This document shows, one piece after another, positions 21,823-28,114 of a DNA stretch of 28,114 nucleotides. Each line of letters opens with the position of its first letter. Within the stretch, counting starts at the first letter, position 1. The position numbers and the translations under genes are program-made. Where the stretch lies: NCBI GenBank assembly GCA_051646185.1, contig JBOFCS010000114.1, positions 1 through 28,114 on the forward strand. The letters are read 5' to 3'. The DNA is from JBOFCS01 sp051646185 (GTDB lineage Bacteria > Actinomycetota > Actinomycetes > Mycobacteriales > Mycobacteriaceae). The notes below the pieces were generated by a model. The model was not told the DNA's origin. It was given only the letters and a program-made list of their open reading frames with translations, and did no database searches.

Positions 21823-23241
21823 CTATACCGAAGCGGAGTACTTAAACGACACCAGGCGTTGAGATGGATCTGAAGTAACCAAAATAACTTTCACCACCTC
21901 ACCCTCTGGCGGGTTTCCACTGCACTTAGCAAGAATTGCAGGTTCGGATATAAAAATTTCTGCACTTCGCTTTCCATCGGAACCTCGAACTACGTTACAG
22001 CTAAATTCTTCGCCCACACGGTCTTTAAGCAATACCGCTTCAGCAAGATCGACACAGGCGCGCTCTATCTTGTTCGCCACAGTATCGGAACTTCGCATTG
22101 TTTCGACAAGAGAAGAAAAGCCATCAGTCACCCATCGAGGAACCGGTTGACTTGCACATAAGGCTAAGCAAGTCTCAGTGGCAAAACGGTCAGCCAAACG
22201 CCTAAGTGGAGCGGTAACGTGAGCGTAGGGCGCACCGATACCTGCATGTATAAACGATTCCTCAGACGCACTCACCCCCTCCCCAATGACTACGTATTCT
22301 GCTCCACGCAACAATGACGTTGCTTTCATCATCATTGCCAATGTAGAAGGGGCACCGACATGTAAACCAGCAAGAAATTCCCCCACCGGCCTATCTTCGG
22401 GCCAGTTTAAACCGAGTGCATGAGCCGCTAGACGAAGAGTAAGTAAGGTGTCAGTTTCTGCTTTGGGTAGTACCCGCAATAAACCCACCGCACCGTCCAT
22501 CATTATCTGAGCAGCGCACATTCCAGTAAGCAACGAGACCTCCGCATTCCAAGAATCCACTTCGGTTCGCGGTTCAATAATCAGCTGCCAATTGCCCGCA
22601 TCGCGGACCACTTCTTGAGTTGGCAAAGCTAATTCAATAGCTCCTCTAGCCAAAGCCGCAGCTTTTCTCTTCCGCCCGAACTCCGCTAACGCAATAATGG
22701 AGGGATGGACATCTCCGCTATCAACATCTCGTTGAACTTGTGCATAATCCAGTCTAGCAACAGATTTCACTAAAGCTCTTTGTACATTCCATGAAGTCGG
22801 CTGAGCATCATTGTCCAATTCAATGCGCCAGAGCGCCGCTGGACGAATCAAATCAGGGAGCAAACTAGCCGAACCTTCAGACAGTTCCGTAGGATGTAGC
22901 GGTACCGAACCATCAGGAAAATAATAGGTTTGGGCACGATTAAAAGTTTCTTTTTCCAATTTTCCGCTTGGAATCACCACCGCTGCAACATCGGCGATCG
23001 CGTAATGCAAGAGGAAACCCGTTGCAGTTTTCTCGATATGCAGCGCCTGATCCAGATCCATCGCGCCCGGAGGATCGATGGTAACTAAAGCAAGGTCAGT
23101 AAAATCCTGTCGGTACCGTGCATAACGATCAACTGCCGAACGTACCTCAGCGAGAGCTTCATCTGAGAACCCGGCGTCAATGCCAAACTCGGTTTTGATT
23201 GCCGTGAAGTCAATATCTTGTGCTGTTATGCGCATCGTCAC
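21823..23241 (-). CDS. Short RNB-domain (RNase II/R family) ribonuclease
   Basis: This 472-residue protein has the RNB catalytic signature TIDPPGAMDLDQALHIEK near 54-71, whose clustered Asp residues bind Mg2+ for 3'-5' hydrolysis of RNA. Also visible are the conserved HYAIADVAAVV, YYFPDGSVPLHPTELSEG (split over about 108-125) and HAGIGAPYAHVTAPLRRLADR, which matches the RNA-binding and catalytic part of RNase II. It lacks room for the cold-shock domains before, and a full S1 domain after, that RNase II and RNase R carry. Such short RNB proteins are known in Actinobacteria. The GTG at 23241 lies 19 bp after the SPOR-like gene; ATG 23235 is an alternative. It is convergent with the small lipoprotein gene. 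Confidence 0.88.
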   Translation of the reverse strand: MTMRITAQDIDFTAIKTEFGIDAGFSDEALAEVRSAVDRYARYRQDFTDLALVTIDPPGAMDLDQALHIEKTATGFLLHYAIADVAAVVIPSGKLEKETFNRAQTYYFPDGSVPLHPTELSEGSASLLPDLIRPAALWRIELDNDAQPTSWNVQRALVKSVARLDYAQVQRDVDSGDVHPSIIALAEFGRKRKAAALARGAIELALPTQEVVRDAGNWQLIIEPRTEVDSWNAEVSLLTGMCAAQIMMDGAVGLLRVLPKAETDTLLTLRLAAHALGLNWPEDRPVGEFLAGLHVGAPSTLAMMMKATSLLRGAEYVVIGEGVSASEESFIHAGIGAPYAHVTAPLRRLADRFATETCLALCASQPVPRWVTDGFSSLVETMRSSDTVANKIERACVDLAEAVLLKDRVGEEFSCNVVRGSDGKRSAEIFISEPAILAKCSGNPPEGEVVKVILVTSDPSQRLVSFKYSASV

Positions 23242-23260
23242 CGCTTTAATCTAGTCGCAG

Positions 23261-23458
23261 TCAATCGTTCCAGCTATCCTCGGTAGCATCAGCTTCTTTA
23301 TTGCGACGTGCCGCCAGCTCAAGCGCTTGCTCGGCCGTTTCTCGATTTGGGTAAGGCCCCATTCGATTGAGGGAGGAGCAATACTTACCCTGACGAACCG
23401 AACGGTCAGAAATACAAAAATACCATTGCTCGTCTTCTACGCCTCGATCACTGTCCAT
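23261..23458 (-). CDS. Conserved small SPOR-like protein
   Basis: This 65-residue protein resembles the short actinobacterial proteins of the pattern W-Y-F ... G ... NRMGPY-x-(S/N)-x-x-x-A-x-x-A-L. Here the core is WYFCISD, QGK, then NRMGPYPNRETAEQALELAARRN. The beta-strand/helix layout is like a single SPOR-type repeat, but no signal peptide or membrane segment is present, so peptidoglycan binding is doubtful; the protein is expected to be cytoplasmic. The acidic C-terminus EADATEDSWND fits the family. The second strand is divergent and contains two Cys. The ATG at 23458 has no Shine-Dalgarno sequence. It precedes the RNB ribonuclease by 19 bp and is probably co-transcribed with it. Confidence 0.75.
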   Translation of the reverse strand: MDSDRGVEDEQWYFCISDRSVRQGKYCSSLNRMGPYPNRETAEQALELAARRNKEADATEDSWND

Positions 23459-24029
23459 GGATATGAATTGTGCCCTAGCCCCAGCCCATAGACCGGCATA
23501 TCACAATGTTTTGAGCAATAAAGAGCTTTCCCTTCAAGTAATGAGCACCACCACTAGAGAGGTAAATCACACTCACTAAACTCACCGCCCAGACTAGTCA
23601 TGTAGATACGCCAGTCACCGATAAGGCAAGTTCTGCTGACACCTAACCTTACTAGTCAGTAATGAGAGCACATTATTCTTTAAAAGTGAAGGGATAAAAT
23701 ACTTCCTATCCTAGCTGGGCTGAAAGATTTTGAAAAAATTAGACTTCCATCCTCTTAGGGATAGAAATAAGCGCCACAGGGTGAATTAAAGATGAATCTT
23801 ATGTAAAAACTTTGACTGTATTATTTGCTAGCCAAATCCAAAGACAGTGCTAGGAAGCTAAATTTTCTCGCTCCCTTCACACTAAAACACTGAACATAAA
23901 TCCGCTGTCTGTCCCTGGGGAAAAAATACTGTTATCGTTATCGCAGTTGGTGTGTGAACGGCTTCCAGCAAACGCCTTTAGGGCACTAACCGAAAAAACT
24001 TAGAAGAATAATTAAGAACGGAGCAGGAC
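23459..24029. other. Long AT-rich intergenic region
   Basis: This 571-bp stretch holds no ORF that I can support on either strand; the longest ATG frames noticed are about a dozen codons. It is AT-rich, especially 23660-23900. The heptamer-scale motif GGGATA recurs with A-rich followers near 23690 and 23758, and TTATCG is repeated in tandem near 23932-23942. It must contain the promoter and leader of the small ORF at 24030 and the promoter of the SPOR-like gene, and is long enough to encode a small RNA. No tRNA or known riboswitch structure was recognised. Confidence 0.5.
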
Positions 24030-24125
24030 ATGTCACATTTAATACTACAGTTCCTCATGGACCAAGGCTTTGATTACGACGGGGCAGCTTACTGGGCCAC
24101 CCTCTTTGTTATCGGCCCCATGTAA
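24030..24125 (+). CDS. Candidate 31-residue small protein
   Basis: An ATG at 24030 opens a 31-codon frame ending in TAA at 24125. It is preceded by GGAG (24020-24023) at an ideal 6-base spacing and followed within 20 bp by a strong palindromic terminator, so it has the layout of a complete small gene. The peptide begins MSHLILQFLMDQGF, has an acidic/aromatic centre (DYDGAAYW) and a hydrophobic end (ATLFVIGPM). It could associate with the membrane, but it is too short for a confident transmembrane call. I do not recognise it. Alternatives are a leader peptide or a chance ORF in a small RNA. It is convergent with rnpB. Confidence 0.45.
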   Translation: MSHLILQFLMDQGFDYDGAAYWATLFVIGPM

Positions 24126-24144
24126 CTAGCTCCCCTGCCTACAC

Positions 24145-24188
24145 AATAAGTAATGCCTCGCTCAAGTTTGAGCGAGGCATTACTTATT
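24145..24188. terminator. Long perfect palindrome, probable bidirectional terminator
   Basis: Two 21-bp arms (24145-24165 and 24168-24188) are exact complements separated by a 2-base loop GT. The inner 13 bp are GC-rich (GCCTCGC core) and the outer bases are AT-rich, giving an ACTTATT tail in both directions. It sits between the plus-strand small ORF and the 3' end of the minus-strand RNase P RNA and could terminate both. Confidence 0.75.
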
Positions 24189-24231
24189 CTCCTTCGTCGA
24201 GTAGTATTCAAAAATTTCTTGCAGTCGGACC

Positions 24232-24668
<437 letters not shown>

Positions 24669-24719
24669 GCCTACTGCCCTCAGGCCAGCAACCAACACCT
24701 AGGTAGGCGCCTGAGCAAC

Positions 24720-25832
24720 CTAGGATAGATGTGAAGTGTCGTTGACCAATCGAACCGAAGAACCCGAATCGGGATAAAACTCGGCAATGCTCAGCGATGC
24801 CAAATCCAAATGAAGTTTGTACAGCAGAGCAGGACCGCCATCAAGCGCAAGTCTAAGTATCGCCTTAATGGGCGTAACATGCGATACCACAACAATATTT
24901 GACTCAGCATACGTATTAACTAATTCCACGCAAGTAGACTGCACCCTCTGGTGAACCTCATCAAAGCTTTCTCCTCCAGGGGGTGCTATTGAAGTATCGG
25001 CTAGCCAGTTTTGGTGCAGTTCGGGGTCACGCTGGGCCGCTTGCGTAAAAGTAAGTCCTTCCCACTGTCCAAAATTTGTTTCAATAAGGCCCTCGTGCAC
25101 TTGCACTTTCAACCCCAAGGCTTTTGCGGTTACCTCCGCCGTTGACATTGCACGAGATAACGGAGAAGAAATGACCGCCTGAATACCCCCTTTTAATCCA
25201 ATACGCATCGCAGCCTGCTCCGCCTGCCGCTTACCGATATCGGTAAGTTCAGGGTTACCAATACCCGAATATCTACGGTCCACTGACAATGCCGTTTGAC
25301 CATGTCGCAGTAACAGCAATCTTGCCGGTTTTCCTTGAGCACCAGTCCAACCCGGAGTTGCTTTCGCCACTTTCGAAGCCATGTCGGGATGCTCCTGCGA
25401 TGGAACAGTAGAAAGCGTTCGGATTTGTGCACAGCCCTGGTCCATAGCTTCATTCGCCAATTTATCGGCGTGGAAATTTTGGGCCCGCGGAATCCATCCA
25501 AATTCCACCTTAGCGAAAGCCCGAACAAGCGTCATCGCTTGAGTAAAAAGTGGAATCAAATCTGGATGTTTCACCTTCCATCGACCAGACATCTGTTCTA
25601 CCACAAGCTTTGAATCCATAGCTACTATCACTTCAGTTGCGCCAATATCGCGTGCAGCGGTTAAACCGGCAATCAGGCCTCGATATTCAGCAACATTATT
25701 TGTTGCATAGCCAATGCTTTCCTTGCATTCAATCAAAACTTCAACTTGATCCGCAGAGAAAACAACGGCGCCATATCCAGCAGGTCCCGGGTTTCCCCGA
25801 GATCCACCATCAGCTTGAAGAACAACTCTCAT
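24720..25832 (-). CDS. RNase HI / CobC-like phosphatase fusion protein
   Basis: This 370-residue cytoplasmic protein joins two enzymes. Residues 1-140 are RNase HI: ADGGSRGNPGP (Asp8), NNVAEYRGL (Glu49), AMDSKLVVEQ (Asp73) and ADKLANEAM (Asp123) supply the catalytic DEDD set that cuts RNA in RNA-DNA hybrids. Residues 170-370 are a histidine-phosphatase domain: LLRHGQT with phospho-acceptor His177, SSPLSRAMSTAE, and VVSHVTPIK with His318. M. tuberculosis Rv2228c has the same fusion, where the second domain resembles alpha-ribazole phosphatase (CobC). The frame continues upstream to 25871, but ATG 25832 overlaps the stop of the preceding gene as ATGA and begins right at the RNase H strand. All key residues are present in both domains. 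Confidence 0.95.
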   Translation of the reverse strand: MRVVLQADGGSRGNPGPAGYGAVVFSADQVEVLIECKESIGYATNNVAEYRGLIAGLTAARDIGATEVIVAMDSKLVVEQMSGRWKVKHPDLIPLFTQAMTLVRAFAKVEFGWIPRAQNFHADKLANEAMDQGCAQIRTLSTVPSQEHPDMASKVAKATPGWTGAQGKPARLLLLRHGQTALSVDRRYSGIGNPELTDIGKRQAEQAAMRIGLKGGIQAVISSPLSRAMSTAEVTAKALGLKVQVHEGLIETNFGQWEGLTFTQAAQRDPELHQNWLADTSIAPPGGESFDEVHQRVQSTCVELVNTYAESNIVVVSHVTPIKAILRLALDGGPALLYKLHLDLASLSIAEFYPDSGSSVRLVNDTSHLS

Positions 25833-26566
25833 AAACCAGATTCCTTGGTACGTACTAGAATTGCCCCACATTCTTCACAGCGGAGGACCTCACTGGGATC
25901 GGCAGCAGCAATGCGAGTAAGTACTCCCCGATCTAACTCCATCCGACAGGCACCACAACGACGTGCTTGCAATAGTCCAGCACCAATTCCAGTTGCGGCA
26001 CGTTGACGCTCATAGGTCGCTAATAAATCCGCAGGGAATCGTTCAATAAGTAATTTTCGATCACTCACACAGCGTTCTTCTGCAGTAACTAAATCCGCAA
26101 GTGCATCATCCCGGAGCCTTGTAGCATCAATTATTTCTTCGTCAACCTGGCTGAGCTGAGCACCAGCATGCTCATAATCCGCCGCAGTTGCCTCGCGCCT
26201 CTCCATCACCTCAAGGAGATCGTCTTCTAGAATTATCTGCCGCCGCTCCAAGGTAGCAAGTTCATGTTGCAGCTCAGAGAGCTGTTTTGCTGGAGCATTT
26301 CCGCTTTCCAGTAAATGCCGGTCACGATCTTCCCGCTGCCGAACTGCTGATACTTCTCCTTCTAGCTTCGTGATATCACGATCAAGATCATCTAAAGCAA
26401 TCTGGGCGGCAACAGCTGAATCCTTACGAGACTGTCGTTGCTGCTCAAGATCAGACAACGCCTGTTGTTCCGGAAGAGTAGTACGCCGATGCCCAATGCG
26501 CAGTAACTCTGCGTCGACTGCAGCAAGATCAAGCAGTGCGCGCTGCACTTCAGGTTCGGCCTTCAC
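25829..26566 (-). CDS. Coiled-coil protein with C4-type zinc ribbon
   Basis: This 245-residue protein has a long charged coiled coil (about 30-165), then a zinc ribbon with CGAC (Cys204, Cys207) and CEEC (Cys230, Cys233). It belongs to the family of bacterial zinc-ribbon coiled-coil proteins that includes Rv2229c and the structurally studied HP0958/FlgZ; members are suggested to bind RNA or act as scaffolds, but the role in Actinobacteria is not established. The GTG at 26566 has AGGAGG at 8-9 bases. It lies 64 bp after the Nif3-like gene and its stop overlaps the RNase HI fusion start by 4 bases, so the two are translationally coupled. The order matches Rv2228c-Rv2230c. Confidence 0.92.
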   Translation of the reverse strand: MKAEPEVQRALLDLAAVDAELLRIGHRRTTLPEQQALSDLEQQRQSRKDSAVAAQIALDDLDRDITKLEGEVSAVRQREDRDRHLLESGNAPAKQLSELQHELATLERRQIILEDDLLEVMERREATAADYEHAGAQLSQVDEEIIDATRLRDDALADLVTAEERCVSDRKLLIERFPADLLATYERQRAATGIGAGLLQARRCGACRMELDRGVLTRIAAADPSEVLRCEECGAILVRTKESGL

Positions 26567-26630
26567 TGGGGGTTCCTCCTAGATTTGTACGGAAAATTTG
26601 ATGTTGCTAACTGTGAAATGTAGTCGCTCA

Positions 26631-27761
26631 TCACCCACGAATATTCCACGGATCAGTTCTTGTCCGTGCAATAGAAACAGTGCACTGCATACTACCTCCA
26701 GAAAAATGATCTTCAACTAGATCTTTAACCTGAGCACACCAAGGGAATTCGCTTGCCCAATGAGACACATCAATAACAGCCGGTCCACCACCGCGAGCAG
26801 ACTCATCAACCGGATGATGACGTAAGTCAGCGGTCACATAAGCATCGACCCCCAATGTTTTTACCTGTGTAAGTAACGAATCTCCAGCTCCTCCACAAAC
26901 CGCAATCGTACTCACTAGAGCATCCTGATCACCGGCAGCACGAACCCCACCACAAGTTTGCGGTAATGCTCGGGCGACTCTGGCAGTAAAATTCCGGAGT
27001 GTCTCCGGTTCTTCTAAAACACCAATTCTCCCTAGACCTAACTGTGTTGATAACTGCGCGAGTTCGATAACATCAAAAGCTGGCTCCTGGTAGGGGTGAA
27101 CTGATTGTAAAGCTGCCAGTACTGTCATGCGTTTTTTTCGCGGCGCAATCACCTCGATCCGATCTTCAGCAAGCTGCTCTAACTGGCCCACCGAACCAAT
27201 TGAAGGAGTTGCGGCACCCCTTGGTAGAAACTGCCCAGTCCCTTTAGTGCTCCAGGAACACTGTTCATACTCCCCATGCCGCCCTGCCCCAGCATTAAAC
27301 AACGCCTCTCGTACCACTGCAGTGGCGACTATAGGGACAAACACCACCCACTTATCCCAACCTTCCGAAGCAATGGGTTGAATTGGGCGAATTATCTTAA
27401 GCGACAACGCTTGAGCCAATGCATCCGATACACCTGGGTTCGCTGCATCAGCATTAGTATGTGCGGTAAATAATGCGCACCCTGATGTAATAAGTCGGTG
27501 CACTACTGCACCTTTGACGGTATTAGCAGCAACTGAATCCACTCCACGAAGCAAAAGCGGATGATGTGCAATCAGTAACTGCGCACCCCATTCAATGGCC
27601 TCGCTAACCACATCCTCGGTCACATCAACGGCAACCATGATCTTCGATACAGCGTCCCCCGGATCTCCACATACCAGCCCCACGGAATCCCAGTTCTGGG
27701 CTAGCGATGGCGGGTAAGCAAGATCGAGAACATCCATAACCTGCTGCACAGTCACAGTCAA
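26631..27761 (-). CDS. Nif3-like dinuclear metal center protein
   Basis: This 376-residue protein has the Nif3 (DUF34) fold with metal ligands LIAHHPLLLRG (His66, His67), AHTNAD (Asp105), and the C-terminal DVSHWASEFPW (His334, Glu338). Between them is the PII-like inserted domain (about 125-235) seen in the longer bacterial members. Family proteins bind two metal ions; the name GTP cyclohydrolase 1 type 2 is carried in databases but the true function is unresolved. Rv2230c is the counterpart. The open frame reaches 27800, but TTG 27761 is preceded by AAGGAG at 8 bases and overlaps the upstream stop as TTGA, a coupled start. GTG 27755 is the alternative. Confidence 0.92.
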   Translation of the reverse strand: MTVTVQQVMDVLDLAYPPSLAQNWDSVGLVCGDPGDAVSKIMVAVDVTEDVVSEAIEWGAQLLIAHHPLLLRGVDSVAANTVKGAVVHRLITSGCALFTAHTNADAANPGVSDALAQALSLKIIRPIQPIASEGWDKWVVFVPIVATAVVREALFNAGAGRHGEYEQCSWSTKGTGQFLPRGAATPSIGSVGQLEQLAEDRIEVIAPRKKRMTVLAALQSVHPYQEPAFDVIELAQLSTQLGLGRIGVLEEPETLRNFTARVARALPQTCGGVRAAGDQDALVSTIAVCGGAGDSLLTQVKTLGVDAYVTADLRHHPVDESARGGGPAVIDVSHWASEFPWCAQVKDLVEDHFSGGSMQCTVSIARTRTDPWNIRG

Positions 27762-28114
27762 GATATAAACTCCTTTATCGCAGCCAGCAGTGGCTTCCAC
27801 TGCTGGGCTGAGCGGACAGCAATGCGCAAATAATCGGGCCCTAATCCCATAAAAGTGTCACAGCGCCGAACCAAAAAGCCCTTATTATATAAATAATTTC
27901 GCAGTTTTTCTCCACAAGGAACTTGGATGAGGATGAACGATGCTGTCGCTGGACCAACTACGGTGACACCACAAGACTGTAAATCTGAAATCATTATTTC
28001 CCGATGAATACTAAGATCCTTAGCTTGCTCTTGGGACTGCCGCACCGCCGCAGGTTCATTACAGGCCCGAATAGCTTCAAGCTGCAAGGTTCCCAAAGAC
28101 CAATGCGGACGACC
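27758..28114 (-). CDS. Class I/II PLP-dependent aminotransferase, 3' part (HisC/CobD-like)
   Basis: Only the C-terminal 118 residues are inside the window; the frame is open past the right edge, where it begins GRPHWSLGTLQLEAI. The TTG at 28096 is an internal codon, not a start. The segment matches the small domain of fold-type I aminotransferases of the HisC/threonine-phosphate decarboxylase group: GRPxWSLG, LQSCGVTVVGPATASFILIQV (split over about 66-86), GFLVRRCDTFMGLGPDYLRIAVR with the substrate-carboxylate Arg near the end. In M. tuberculosis Rv2231c (named cobC) occupies this place upstream of Rv2230c. The PLP lysine lies outside the window. Its stop overlaps the Nif3-like start by 4 bases. 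Confidence 0.88.
   Translation of the reverse strand, partial: GRPHWSLGTLQLEAIRACNEPAAVRQSQEQAKDLSIHREIMISDLQSCGVTVVGPATASFILIQVPCGEKLRNYLYNKGFLVRRCDTFMGLGPDYLRIAVRSAQQWKPLLAAIKEFIS

Noticed and set aside
23637..23655. Possible DtxR iron box
   Set aside because: One half (AAGGTTAG on the minus strand) fits, but the other half does not; about 10 of 19 positions match, too weak.
24030..24125. Small ORF as a PorA/PorH-type corynebacterial porin
   Set aside because: Those porins are 45-57 residues and encoded near groEL2; this peptide is shorter, in another context, and shows no amphipathic porin helix.

Overview
The window looks like chromosome from an actinobacterium of the Corynebacterium lineage, probably one of the lower-GC species (by eye, roughly half GC, with an AT-rich left end). 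The evidence is a Gly/Pro/Arg-rich N-terminal extension on IF-2, the RNase HI/CobC-like fusion protein, a GlnE/GlnA2 pair, several lipobox-bearing lipoproteins, many GTG/TTG starts, and two gene blocks whose order matches Mycobacterium tuberculosis (Rv2836c-Rv2844 and Rv2221c-Rv2231c). I cannot fix the species without a search.

Layout. 1-304: no supportable gene. 305-2267 (minus): an accessory export cassette of a secreted phospholipase A2-like protein, an NTF2-like lipoprotein and a small four-helix membrane protein, with a plausible promoter at 2335-2363. 2420-10568 (minus): the transcription/translation block rimP-nusA-ylxR-infB, a strong terminator at 5398-5435, then rbfA-nrnA-dinF. 10727-11730 (plus): a lipoprotein translationally coupled to a DUF4439 ferritin-like protein, divergent from rimP. 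11777-13944: a YhhN-like membrane protein and an HxlR-type regulator that appear to share a palindromic -10 element, then a membrane-anchored endonuclease/exonuclease/phosphatase (EEP) protein that overlaps the regulator tail to tail. 14051-20179 (minus): glnE, glnA2 and a Hip1/CaeA-like lipoprotein hydrolase. 20361-21820 (plus): panB and a small lipoprotein. 21823-23458 (minus): a short RNB-domain ribonuclease and a 65-residue SPOR-like protein. 23459-24029: a long AT-rich non-coding stretch leading to a 31-codon small ORF and a 21-bp-arm palindrome. 24232-24668 (minus): RNase P RNA. 24720-28114 (minus): the tightly coupled set aminotransferase (partial), Nif3-like protein, zinc-ribbon coiled-coil protein and RNase HI/CobC-like fusion.

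Most genes are housekeeping: ribosome maturation and translation initiation, antitermination, nanoRNA/nucleotide turnover, nitrogen assimilation and its regulator, pantothenate synthesis, and tRNA processing. The less ordinary material is the phospholipase A2-like cassette at the left end, the small ORF and palindrome next to rnpB, the shared divergent promoter at 12592-12598, and the junction that joins two blocks which are far apart in M. tuberculosis. I saw no CRISPR array, tRNA, rRNA, insertion sequence or prophage.
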